Assembly: GCF_008329645.1 (NCBI RefSeq)
Contig: NZ_CP043474.1
Span: 4,278,001-4,342,000, forward strand
Direction of reading: 5' to 3'
DNA: 64,000 nt
Source of the DNA: Mycolicibacterium grossiae
GTDB lineage: Bacteria; Actinomycetota; Actinomycetes; Mycobacteriales; Mycobacteriaceae
Made by a program: the position numbers and the translations under genes. Below, in pieces: positions 1 through 7,005 of this stretch; position 1 is the stretch's first letter; each line of letters starts with the position of its first letter. The notes under the pieces were generated by a model that ran no database searches, was not told the origin of the DNA, and saw only the letters and a list, made by a program, of their open reading frames with translations.

Positions 1-33
1 GGCCTTGGACCGGTCGTGGGGCACGCACACCAT
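1..33 (-). CDS. possible 5' end of a divergent gene (partial)
   Basis: Reading leftward, ATG at 33 opens a frame (MVCVPHDRSKA) that runs off the window edge. An AAGGAG sits at 50-55, which is 16 nt from this ATG but 8 nt from an alternative GTG at 41 in another frame. Eleven residues are too few for assignment. It is listed only because this edge has a ribosome-binding site with no other gene to serve. Confidence 0.25.
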   Translation of the reverse strand, partial: MVCVPHDRSKA

Positions 34-137
34 GCTCGCACCCGCGGATCTCCTTCAGCGACTGAAGATTGCTTCCCCCACGGCGGGGTACACGCCCAGC
101 CGCCCGTTCGAGACCGCCGTCCAAGGAGGAACGCCCC

Positions 138-1505
138 GTGCCGCAGACGACCATGGAACTGACCGTCCTCGACCCGCGCACCGGGGAGGTGGTCAGCCGG
201 GTCGACGTCGCCGGTCCGGAGGCCTGCGACGCCGCGGTCGACGCCGCTCGCGGTGCCGCCGAGGCGTGGGCGCGCACCGCTCCCGCCGAGCGGGCCGCCG
301 CGCTGACCCGGGCCGCCGCGGCGGTGCGGGCCGCCACCGAGGAACTGGCCGACCTGAACGAGAGCGAGACCGGCAAGGTCCGCGCCGACTGCGTCGGCGG
401 CGTCGAGGCCGGCGCCGGGACGCTGGTGCAGTACGCCGAACTCGGACCGCTGCACGGCGGCAGACAGCTGCAGGGTGGCTACGCGGCAACCGACCTGATG
501 GTTCCCGGCCCGCGCGGCGTGGTGGCCGTGCTGACACCGTGGAACGACCCGGTGGCCGCAGCGGCCGGCCTGCTGGGCGCGGCGCTGGTCACCGGCAACA
601 CCGTGGTGCACAAGCCCAGCGAGCGGTGTCCCCGCACCGGCCGCCGGTTCGCCGAACTGCTGGCCGCCGAGTTGCCCGACGGGGTCCTCGAGATCGTCGA
701 CGGCGACGGCGCGGTGGGCCGCCGGCTGACCGAGCATCCCGCGGTGGCGGTGGTGGCGCACGTGGGCAGCAGCGCGACGGGTCGTGAGATCGCCGTCGCG
801 TGCGCCCGCCGCGGCGCCAAGGCGCTGCTGGAGAACGGCGGCAACGACGCGCTGATCGTCGACGCCGGCGTGGACCCGCGCTGGGCGGCGGGACAGGCCG
901 CCCTGGGATCGTTCGCGAACGCGGGGCAGATCTGCACGTCGGTCGAGCGCATCTACGTCGTCGAGTCGGTGGCCGAGGAGTTCGTCGCCGCGCTGGTGGA
1001 GGAGACGCTGGAGTGGGGCGCGCGGATCGGGCCGGTGGTGGACGAGAAGCAGCGCGACGTGGTGCACCAGCACGTGACCGACGCGGTCGGCCGGGGCGCG
1101 CGCGTACTGGCCGGCGGTGAACCGGCGTCGGGTCCGGGGAGCTTCTACCCGCCGACGGTCCTGGTCGACTGCACGCCGGACATGCTGGTCCTGTCGGAGG
1201 AGACCTTCGGTCCGGTTGCGCCGGTGCGCGTGGTCGCCGACTTCGCGTCGGCGCTGCGCGAGGCGGCCGACGACCGCTACGGCCTGGCCGCCACGGTCCT
1301 CACCCCGGACATGGCCCACGCCCAGGAAGCCTGGCGGGTGCTGCCGGTCGGCACCGTCAAGATCAACGCCGTGTTCGGCGGGGCCCCGGGCGGAGCGGCC
1401 GAGCCGCGCGGCGCCAGCGGCAACGGATTCGGCTACGGGCCGGAGCTGCTCGACGAGATGACCACCGTCAAGGTCGTGCACTGGACGGCGCCCGGCGCGT
1501 CGTGA
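138..1505 (+). CDS. NAD(P)-dependent aldehyde dehydrogenase family protein
   Basis: A 455-residue ALDH-superfamily enzyme oxidising an aldehyde to the acid; the substrate is not evident. The family signatures are in order: PWNDP near the nucleotide site, catalytic Glu232 in LENGGND, and nucleophile Cys266 in NAGQICTS. The 34-residue Glu-Cys spacing is the usual one. The start is GTG 138 because AAGGAGGA at 123-130 lies 7 nt upstream; a longer frame from TTG 69 has arginine-rich, non-family sequence. At 455 residues it is a little shorter than the common 480-500. No operon partner is evident; the MenC-like gene downstream has its own promoter. Confidence 0.88.
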   Translation: MPQTTMELTVLDPRTGEVVSRVDVAGPEACDAAVDAARGAAEAWARTAPAERAAALTRAAAAVRAATEELADLNESETGKVRADCVGGVEAGAGTLVQYAELGPLHGGRQLQGGYAATDLMVPGPRGVVAVLTPWNDPVAAAAGLLGAALVTGNTVVHKPSERCPRTGRRFAELLAAELPDGVLEIVDGDGAVGRRLTEHPAVAVVAHVGSSATGREIAVACARRGAKALLENGGNDALIVDAGVDPRWAAGQAALGSFANAGQICTSVERIYVVESVAEEFVAALVEETLEWGARIGPVVDEKQRDVVHQHVTDAVGRGARVLAGGEPASGPGSFYPPTVLVDCTPDMLVLSEETFGPVAPVRVVADFASALREAADDRYGLAATVLTPDMAHAQEAWRVLPVGTVKINAVFGGAPGGAAEPRGASGNGFGYGPELLDEMTTVKVVHWTAPGAS

Positions 1506-1513
1506 CGGATGGC

Positions 1514-1519
1514 TAGCGT
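1514..1519 (+). promoter_or_regulatory. leaderless -10 box of the menC-like gene
   Basis: TAGCGT lies 8 nt before ATG 1528, the mycobacterial TANNNT leaderless arrangement. No Shine-Dalgarno precedes this ATG. Confidence 0.5.
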
Positions 1520-1527
1520 ATGCGGCG

Positions 1528-2508
1528 ATGAGGACGTTGATCGACTTCGACCGTGCCGTGCCCTTCGCGGTGCCCTACGCCCCGGAATCGGGCGAAACCG
1601 GCGCGCGGGAGGGACTGCTGGTCGAGGGACCGCAGGGGTGGGGTGAGTTCAGCCCGTTCGACGCCGACCCGCCCGAGCGACTGGCGCGCTGGCTGACGGC
1701 CGCCGCGGAGCCGGGCACCGTGGGCTGGCCGGAAGCTGTGCGCGGCCGCGTCGCGGTCGCCGCGAGCATCGGGGCGCTGCCCCCGGCACGGGCCGCCGAG
1801 GTCGCCGAGGCGTCGGGGTGCCACACGGCGGAGGTCACGGTCGGGCGTGGGTTGATCGAGGACGACGCCGCCCGCGTCGCCGCGGTCCGGGAGGCGCTCG
1901 GTCCAGACGGCGTCGTCCGGGTGCGTGCCGACGGCGCCTGGGACGTCGAGGCGGCCGTCCGCGCAATCACCGAGTTCGCGGCGCAGGGCGCGGTGCAGTA
2001 CGTGGAGGCGCCGTGCCGAACGCTCGCGGAGACGGCCGCGGTGCGGCGACGCGTCGACGTGCCGGTGGCGGTGCGCCTCGACGATGCTGCCGGAGTAGCC
2101 GGCCTGCGCGAGGCGGCCGACGTCGTCGTCCTGTTGACCGGCCCGCTCGGCGGGGTCCGGCGGGCCCTTCGGGTCGCCGAGTCCGTCGAGCTGCCGTGCA
2201 CCGTGTCGTCGAGCGTGGAGACCAGCGTCGGCTTGGCCGCCGGGCTGGCCGTGGCCGGGGCGCTGCCGGACCTGCCATTCGCGTGCGCGCTCGGCACGCG
2301 CACCTGGTTGGCGGGCGACGTCGTCGGCGCGGCACGGGTGCTGCTGCCCACCGACGGCGTGCTGCCGGTGGCGCCGATGCCCGCGGCGCCGGACCCGGCG
2401 GCGAGCAGTCGCTTCGCGATCACCGACCCCGACCGCATCGCCTGGTGGCGGAGCCGTCTGCGCTCGGCCGCCGACGTCGCGGGCGGTATCGCACGCATCA
2501 GTGGATGA
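1528..2508 (+). CDS. MenC-like enolase-superfamily protein lacking catalytic residues
   Basis: A 326-residue protein with clear overall resemblance to mycobacterial o-succinylbenzoate synthase (MenC, menaquinone pathway): EGPQGWGEF near the N-terminus, ALGPDGVVRV, YVEAPC, VLLTGPLGG, TVSSSVETSVGLAAGLA. The enolase-superfamily catalytic positions are changed by my alignment to remembered MenC. The KxK pair is Glu102/Thr104 (EVT). The DANGGW metal ligand region reads RADGAW, with Arg133 at the Asp position. The ADE ligand region reads VRL with Arg183. The distal catalytic Lys is Leu203. Only Glu160 remains. It may be a paralogue with another role; homology-only pipelines would call it MenC. The MenD/BpoC neighbours typical of menC are absent. 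Confidence 0.8.
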   Translation: MRTLIDFDRAVPFAVPYAPESGETGAREGLLVEGPQGWGEFSPFDADPPERLARWLTAAAEPGTVGWPEAVRGRVAVAASIGALPPARAAEVAEASGCHTAEVTVGRGLIEDDAARVAAVREALGPDGVVRVRADGAWDVEAAVRAITEFAAQGAVQYVEAPCRTLAETAAVRRRVDVPVAVRLDDAAGVAGLREAADVVVLLTGPLGGVRRALRVAESVELPCTVSSSVETSVGLAAGLAVAGALPDLPFACALGTRTWLAGDVVGAARVLLPTDGVLPVAPMPAAPDPAASSRFAITDPDRIAWWRSRLRSAADVAGGIARISG

Positions 2509-2535
2509 CCGAGGACCGATACGAGGAGGATGCGC

Positions 2536-3618
2536 GTGGCCGAGGTCGACTACCGACCGCTGCTTCGGGAGTTGCTGGCCACCTATGGCCCCGTCGGTCA
2601 GGAGGACGCGGTCCGCGCGGTGTGCCGCCGTGAACTGGAGCCCCTCGCCGACGAGACGTGGGTCGACGACGCGGGCAACCTCGTCGGCCTGTTCCGTGGG
2701 TCGGCGCCGCGCGACGGACGCGCGACGCGGGTGCTCGCCCACATGGACGAGTTGTCGATGATGGTCAAGCGCGTGGAGTCCGACGGCTCGCTGCACGTCA
2801 CGCCTCTCGGCACGATGTACCCGGCGAACTTCGGCCTCGGTCCGGTCCTGATCCTCGGTGATCGCGAGAACCTGTGCGGCATCCTGACTCTCGGCTCGGA
2901 GCACACCACGAAGGAGAGCCAGCGGATCTGGGAGACCAAGCCCGATCAGGGTGACAGGTCGCTGGACTGGCTGCACGTCTACGTCTTCACCGGGCGGACA
3001 CCGGAGGAGTTGACGGCAGCCGGCATCCGGCCCGGCACCCGGGTGTGCATCGATGGCAGCAAGCGGCACCTGGTCGAGTTCGGCGATTACCTCGGGGCCT
3101 ACTTCATCGACGACCGCGCTCCGACCACCGCGCTGCTGCTGACGGCGCGGGCGCTGGCCGAGCGCCGACCGCGCGACGACGCGTACCTGGTCTTCACGAC
3201 CAGTGAGGAGATCGGCGGGGTCGGCGCGGCCTTCGCCTGCCGCAGCCTGCCGGGTGAACTCACCATCGCCCTCGAGGTCGGGCCCGCCGAGGCGGAGTAC
3301 GCGACCACCGTCGGCGGCGGACCGGTCGTGGGGTACGCCGACGCCTTGAGCGTGTACGACAAGGACGTCGCCGACGCGTTGATGAGCGCCGCCACCGACC
3401 GCGGCTACGCCCCGCAGGCCGCGGTGCCCGGCGCATTTGAATCCGATGCGTCACACGCCAAGGCCAGCGGACACACCGCCCGCGCGGGACTGCTGTGCGT
3501 GCCGACGCTCAGCACGCACGGTTACGAAGTGATCCGCCGCCACGCGATCGACGAGATGGCCGACGTCCTCGTCGACGTCCTGTCGGGCGGCATCGCGAGA
3601 TCGACGTCAGGGCCGTGA
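2536..3618 (+). CDS. M42 family metallopeptidase (aminopeptidase-like)
   Basis: A 360-residue zinc peptidase of the M42 (glutamyl aminopeptidase/FrvX) family, probably trimming N-terminal residues of peptides in the cytoplasm. Visible metal-site motifs are AHMDE, FIDDRAPTT, TSEEIGGVG, ALEVGP and the C-terminal STHGYEV. I chose GTG 2536 because AGGAGG (2524-2529) is 6 nt upstream; ATG 2530 directly abuts that AGGAGG and is poorly placed. It follows the menC-like gene by 27 nt in the same direction, so co-transcription is likely. A long inverted repeat brackets its stop codon. Confidence 0.85.
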   Translation: MAEVDYRPLLRELLATYGPVGQEDAVRAVCRRELEPLADETWVDDAGNLVGLFRGSAPRDGRATRVLAHMDELSMMVKRVESDGSLHVTPLGTMYPANFGLGPVLILGDRENLCGILTLGSEHTTKESQRIWETKPDQGDRSLDWLHVYVFTGRTPEELTAAGIRPGTRVCIDGSKRHLVEFGDYLGAYFIDDRAPTTALLLTARALAERRPRDDAYLVFTTSEEIGGVGAAFACRSLPGELTIALEVGPAEAEYATTVGGGPVVGYADALSVYDKDVADALMSAATDRGYAPQAAVPGAFESDASHAKASGHTARAGLLCVPTLSTHGYEVIRRHAIDEMADVLVDVLSGGIARSTSGP

Positions 3619-3655
3619 CACGCGGTCCGACCACAGCCGTGATGTCGATCTCGCG
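3594..3655 (+). terminator. long inverted repeat across the M42 stop codon
   Basis: Two 16-nt arms (3594-3609 CGCGAGATCGACGTCA and 3640-3655 TGATGTCGATCTCGCG) pair at 15 of 16 positions, the exception being a G-U in RNA. The TGA stop at 3616-3618 lies in the 30-nt loop. There is no U-tract, so this may be a factor-assisted terminator or a 3'-end RNA structure. Confidence 0.45.
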
Positions 3656-3713
3656 GCCAAGCCGGCCATCAAGGGAACGTTATGCGCGCGACTGCTCCGC
3701 CGAGCGAGCGCAT

Positions 3714-3719
3714 AGCATG
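3714..3719 (+). promoter_or_regulatory. leaderless -10 box of the DivIVA-motif gene
   Basis: TAGCAT lies exactly 6 nt before GTG 3726, and no Shine-Dalgarno is present. This supports GTG 3726 over ATG 3717, whose codon overlaps the box. Confidence 0.5.
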
Positions 3720-3725
3720 CGATCC

Positions 3726-3989
3726 GTGGCGGATGGGGAACTGACGGCCGAGGCCGTGCGTGCGGCGACGTTCGACAAGCCGCGCTGGGGACGGCGCGGT
3801 TACGACGAGAAGGCGGTCCGCGACTTCCTGCAATTGGCGGCGCGGCGACTGGAGGGCCGCGGGCACCTCAGCGCCGACGACGTACGCGGCATGCGCTTCA
3901 ACAAGCCGCGTCTGGGCAAGCGCGGTCTCGACGAGCAGCAGGTCGATGCAATGCTCGCCGAGATCGTGCGCCGGATCGACGAACTCTAG
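3726..3989 (+). CDS. DivIVA-motif domain miniprotein (two tandem motifs)
   Basis: An 87-residue protein made almost wholly of two DivIVA N-terminal-type motifs. The first contains TFDKPRWGRRGYDEKAV and the second RFNKPRLGKRGLDEQQV, about 42 residues apart. In the DivIVA/Wag31 family this motif binds membrane and dimerises, and a coiled coil follows. Here there is no coiled coil, so a role in polar growth is only suggested. The start is GTG 3726 (leaderless promoter); ATG 3717 would add three residues. It converges on the DUF4193 gene, and the two stop codons share a CTAG. Confidence 0.75.
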   Translation: MADGELTAEAVRAATFDKPRWGRRGYDEKAVRDFLQLAARRLEGRGHLSADDVRGMRFNKPRLGKRGLDEQQVDAMLAEIVRRIDEL

Positions 3990-4285
3990 ACGCAGTCCGA
4001 GCAGATCTGCTGCTTGTCCGTCTGCAGCGCCATGCGATTGCGGTGCTGCACCAGGAAGCAGCGCGAGCAGGTGAATTCGTCGGCCTGCTTGGGAATGACC
4101 CGGACCGTCAGCTCCTCGCCGGAGAGGTCGGCGCCGGGCAGGTCGAAGAGTTCGGCCTCCTCACCGTCGTCGACGTCGAGCACCGCGGTGGCGGCATCGT
4201 TGCGACGACCGGCCAGCGCCTCCAGCGACTCGTCTGCGACGTCGTCGGTCTCGGTCTTGCGGGGTGCGTCGTAATCGGTAGCCAC
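3986..4285 (-). CDS. DUF4193 family zinc-ribbon protein
   Basis: A 99-residue acidic protein typical of mycobacteria and relatives (I recall Rv2699c in M. tuberculosis). The N-terminal two thirds are Asp/Glu-rich. The C-terminus has two CxxC knuckles (CSRC and CSDC) flanking a basic segment, consistent with a small zinc ribbon. The start is GTG 4285, preceded by AAGGACC; the longer frame upstream is non-conserved. It overlaps the convergent DivIVA-motif gene by 4 nt at the stop. The family has no established biochemical role that I can name. Confidence 0.85.
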   Translation of the reverse strand: MATDYDAPRKTETDDVADESLEALAGRRNDAATAVLDVDDGEEAELFDLPGADLSGEELTVRVIPKQADEFTCSRCFLVQHRNRMALQTDKQQICSDCV

Positions 4286-4386
4286 GGTAGGTCCTTCCCT
4301 CATTCGGTTCCGGCGCCCACACAACGTCGGTAATGGTGCCGATTGTTCCCGTGCCGCGAAACCCGAAACATCGGTTGGGGCGACGG

Positions 4387-5076
4387 TCAGATCGGCCACT
4401 CCTCGCGCCGGTGGGCGGCGTCGAAGAACATCCACTCATAGCGCGACGTGGTGACGAAATGGGTGCGCGCGGCGGCCTCCTCGGCGGCGCCGAGCGTGGG
4501 GCCGACGCGGTCGGTGAGGGCGAGCACCTCGTCGACCGTCGCGGCGAATTCGTCACTGCCGTAACTGTCGATCCACAGCTGGTAGCGCGGTTCGCTCGAT
4601 CCGCTGGCGGCCAGCGCGCTACCGACCCGCGCGTAGATCCAGTAGCAGGGCAGGATCGCGGCGAGCCCCTCGGCGAAGCTGCCGCCGTACGCGACGGCGA
4701 GCAGGTAGCTGGTGTATGCGCGGGTGGTGGGTGTCGCGGGGACGGCCGCCAGTGCGTCGGCGTCCAGACCGAGTTGGGGTAGCAGGGTGGCGTGCAACTC
4801 GAGTTCAACGTCGAAGACCTCGGCGGCGTGGCGGGCGAACATGGCGGTGTCGGCGAGCGAGGGCGCCTTCGCCGAGACGATCGCAAGCGCCTTGGCGTAG
4901 TCGCGCAGATAGTGCACGTCCTGCGCGACGTACTGGGCGAAGGCCCTATGGTCCAGTGATCCGTCGGTCAGCCCCGTGACGAAGGGGTGGGCGATTATGC
5001 CGGCGTAGATGGCGTCGACGTCGCTCCAGAGATCGTTCGACCAGGCGTTTCGGGGCGTTGTGGGCACGCCCGACAT
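4387..5076 (-). CDS. TenA family thiaminase II-like protein
   Basis: A 229-residue all-helical TenA/THI-4 family protein. Classical TenA hydrolyses aminopyrimidines for thiamine salvage. Visible motifs are the N-terminal HPFVTGLTDGSLD, YVAQDVHYLRDYAKAL, a Cys in LPCYWIYARVG at the usual nucleophile position, and the C-terminal SRYEWMFFDAAH with the acidic residue. The TenA_C-type cysteine suggests catalytic competence. ATG 5076 or GTG 5067 are possible starts, and GAGG suits the GTG better. No thi genes adjoin it. A more diverged TenA-like protein lies at 17380-17985. Confidence 0.85.
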   Translation of the reverse strand: MSGVPTTPRNAWSNDLWSDVDAIYAGIIAHPFVTGLTDGSLDHRAFAQYVAQDVHYLRDYAKALAIVSAKAPSLADTAMFARHAAEVFDVELELHATLLPQLGLDADALAAVPATPTTRAYTSYLLAVAYGGSFAEGLAAILPCYWIYARVGSALAASGSSEPRYQLWIDSYGSDEFAATVDEVLALTDRVGPTLGAAEEAAARTHFVTTSRYEWMFFDAAHRREEWPI

Positions 5077-5316
5077 CCTCGCATGGCGTCGCCGTACCGG
5101 AGGCGGGCGAAACTGTAACGCCTCGAACGTGATTGCGGGCACAGGCGGCGGTCACCATCCGGTCACGGTTCGACCAAGTTTCCTTCGCGACAGCCGATAT
5201 TGACGGCGGCAGTGGCACCATTTGGTGTGGAAGTGACGCATGTGACGCGCGTTGCTTCACCTGCCGGGCGTCGGTGTCGACGCTGCGGTCGGTACCGACA
5301 GAAGCGAGAAAGAACG

Positions 5317-5916
5317 ATGAGACGCATGCCCGCCTTCGCCGCCCTGGTCCTCAGCCTCGTGCTGCTGGTGACACCGGGGGTGGCCCACGCCGACGACTAC
5401 GCCACCCCGGCGCAGCGCCAGCAGGCGATCGACCTGGTGATCAAGCGCGCGCTGTCGCAGCAGGGCGTGCCGTTCACCTACGGCGGCGGCGACGTCAACG
5501 GCCCGACGGCGGGTGCGCCGCGCGAGGTCGCCCAGCAGCCCGAGCAGTCCGCCACCGGTCTCGTGGCCAACAATCCCGACCCGTACTTCGGCAGCCCGCT
5601 GCTGCCGGCAGCACCGGTGCCCGCCGCGCCGCGCGTCCCCGGCTTCGACGCCTCGGGGCTGATCGTCTACGCGTTCGGCGGCGTGGGCATCAAGATGCCG
5701 CGGTCGTCGGGGGAGCAGTACAAGGTGGGCCGAAAGGTCCTGCCGTCCCAGGCGTTGCCGGGCGACCTCCTGTTCTACGGCCCGGACGGCTCGCAGAGCG
5801 TCGCGCTGTTCCTCGGCAACGGCCAGATGATCGGGGTCACCGATACCGCGGTCGCGGTGTCGCCGGTGCGGACCACCGACATGGCGCCCTACCTCTCCCG
5901 CATCATCGAGTGGTGA
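5317..5916 (+). CDS. ripD: RipD-type NlpC/P60 protein (catalytically inactive peptidoglycan binder)
   Basis: A 199-residue exported protein. A signal peptide (hydrophobic VLSLVLLVTPG, cut after AHA) precedes an NlpC/P60 fold. The catalytic Cys is replaced by Ala112 in FDASGLIVYAF, and the His position is Ser161 in SQSVALFLG. The same Cys-to-Ala and His-to-Ser changes are known for M. tuberculosis RipD, which binds peptidoglycan without cutting it, so a scaffold or regulatory role in the wall is likely. The start is ATG 5317 (weak GAGAAAG upstream); ATG 5326 is possible. An upstream in-frame extension lacks signal-peptide character. Confidence 0.85.
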   Translation: MRRMPAFAALVLSLVLLVTPGVAHADDYATPAQRQQAIDLVIKRALSQQGVPFTYGGGDVNGPTAGAPREVAQQPEQSATGLVANNPDPYFGSPLLPAAPVPAAPRVPGFDASGLIVYAFGGVGIKMPRSSGEQYKVGRKVLPSQALPGDLLFYGPDGSQSVALFLGNGQMIGVTDTAVAVSPVRTTDMAPYLSRIIEW

Positions 5917-5968
5917 CCGACGCCGACGGGCCGAGCACCCTGACCGACCACGGGGACGCCGTCCTTGG

Positions 5969-5974
5969 CAGACT
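5969..5974 (+). promoter_or_regulatory. candidate leaderless -10 box of tpx
   Basis: CAGACT, a one-base variant of TANNNT, lies 6 nt before ATG 5981. No Shine-Dalgarno is visible. Confidence 0.35.
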
Positions 5975-5980
5975 GTGCCC

Positions 5981-6475
5981 ATGGCACAGATAACCTTGCG
6001 CGGAAACCCCATCAACACGGTCGGCGAGCTGCCGGCCGTCGGCTCCCCGGCTCCGGCGTTCACGCTGACCGGCACCGATCTCGGTGAGCTGAGCAGCGAG
6101 CAGTTCCGCGGCAAGTCGGTGGTCCTCAACATCTTCCCGTCGGTCGACACGCCGGTGTGCAGCGCCAGTGTGCGGGCCTTCAACGAGCGTGCCGCCTCCA
6201 CGGGCGCCACGGTGGTGTGCATCTCGAAGGATCTGCCCTTCGCGCAGAAGCGATTCTGCGGCGCGGAGGGCATCGAGAACGTGACCACCGGGTCGGCCTT
6301 CCGGACCAGCTTCGGCGAGGACTTCGGCATCACCATCGCCGATGGCCCGATGGCCGGCCTGCTGGGGCGTGCGGTCGTCGTCGTGGGCGCCGACGGCAAC
6401 GTGTCCTACACCGAGCTGGTCCCCGAGATCGGCCAGGAGCCGGACTACGACGCCGCGCTGAACGCGGCCGGGTAG
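5981..6475 (+). CDS. tpx: thiol peroxidase (Tpx, atypical 2-Cys peroxiredoxin)
   Basis: A 164-residue cytoplasmic peroxiredoxin reducing peroxides with thioredoxin. The peroxidatic Cys60 is in FPSVDTPVCSASVRAFNE and the resolving Cys93 is in FAQKRFCGAEGIENV. Length and motif order match Tpx throughout. ATG 5981 is used; an in-frame ATG at 5975 would add only Met-Pro. It follows ripD by 64 nt but appears to have its own leaderless promoter. Confidence 0.95.
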   Translation: MAQITLRGNPINTVGELPAVGSPAPAFTLTGTDLGELSSEQFRGKSVVLNIFPSVDTPVCSASVRAFNERAASTGATVVCISKDLPFAQKRFCGAEGIENVTTGSAFRTSFGEDFGITIADGPMAGLLGRAVVVVGADGNVSYTELVPEIGQEPDYDAALNAAG

Positions 6476-6488
6476 ACGCCTTCGGGGC

Positions 6489-6932
6489 TCACTCCCAGAG
6501 ATCGGTGCGGTACTCGCGCCGGTGGATGACGAGGAATAGCACGGCGGTCAGGCCCGGGTCGATCCCGGGCCTGCCGTCGGTGCACACCACCCGCACCGGA
6601 TGGTGTTCCCCGTCGTAGCGCAGTAGCAGCGGCCCGATCTCGCGAAGCACCCCGTCCTCGAACCGTGCACCGAACGGACCGATCGACGCCAGACGGTCGC
6701 CGTCGTACCGCACCGGCCACGCACCGAGCGCCACCGGACGACCCCCTCCTTCGGCGTATCTCACGTCGAAGGGTCCGATGCCGCACAGCCGCGTGCCGAG
6801 CCGGTCGAAGCGCAGCGGTAGGTCGCCCACCGACGTCGGGCGTCCCGTCCACCGGGCGGAGTGAACACGGGCACTTCCCAACGCGCGCAATCGCGTTCGC
6901 GTCACGTCGTAGCGGATGTCGACGGAACCCAC
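6489..6932 (-). CDS. hypothetical protein with six short beta-type repeats
   Basis: I do not recognise a named family for this 147-residue protein. Residues 14-108 consist of about six imperfect repeats of 14-18 residues with the pattern R-L-x-x-I/L-G-P-x-x-V/L-R-Y/F-D/E. Examples are RLCGIGPFDVRYAEG, RPVALGAWPVRYDGD, RLASIGPFGARFEDG and VLREIGPLLLRYDGE. Such alternating patterns usually make beta-hairpins in a sheet or solenoid. No signal peptide or membrane segment is visible. The C-terminal part (VLFLVIHRREYRTDLWE) is distinct. The start GTG 6932 has both a nearby GAGG and a leaderless -10 box. It converges on tpx and diverges from the acyl-AMP ligase. Confidence 0.7.
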   Translation of the reverse strand: MGSVDIRYDVTRTRLRALGSARVHSARWTGRPTSVGDLPLRFDRLGTRLCGIGPFDVRYAEGGGRPVALGAWPVRYDGDRLASIGPFGARFEDGVLREIGPLLLRYDGEHHPVRVVCTDGRPGIDPGLTAVLFLVIHRREYRTDLWE

Positions 6933-6938
6933 GACCTC

Positions 6939-6944
6939 ACCGTA
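6939..6944 (-). promoter_or_regulatory. leaderless -10 box of the beta-repeat protein gene
   Basis: Minus-strand TACGGT lies 6 nt before GTG 6932, back to back with the divergent promoter at 6993. Confidence 0.5.
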
Positions 6945-6992
6945 GTGGCGTGACGCCTCTCACCGGAACCCATCAGCGTCATCTGCCGCGCC

Positions 6993-6998
6993 TAGACT
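6993..6998 (+). promoter_or_regulatory. leaderless -10 box of the fatty-acyl-AMP ligase gene
   Basis: TAGACT, close to the mycobacterial consensus -10, lies 7 nt before ATG 7006. No Shine-Dalgarno is present. Confidence 0.6.
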
Positions 6999-7005
6999 CG
7001 ACGGC

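Noticed and set aside
5..787. Arg-rich plus-strand frame over the aldehyde dehydrogenase gene
   Set aside because: Arginine/glycine-rich shadow typical of GC-rich DNA; the aldehyde dehydrogenase frame has all family motifs and the ribosome site.
4161..4886. Minus-strand Ser/Arg/Pro-rich frame over tenA and DUF4193
   Set aside because: Out of frame with two recognisable genes; low-complexity shadow.
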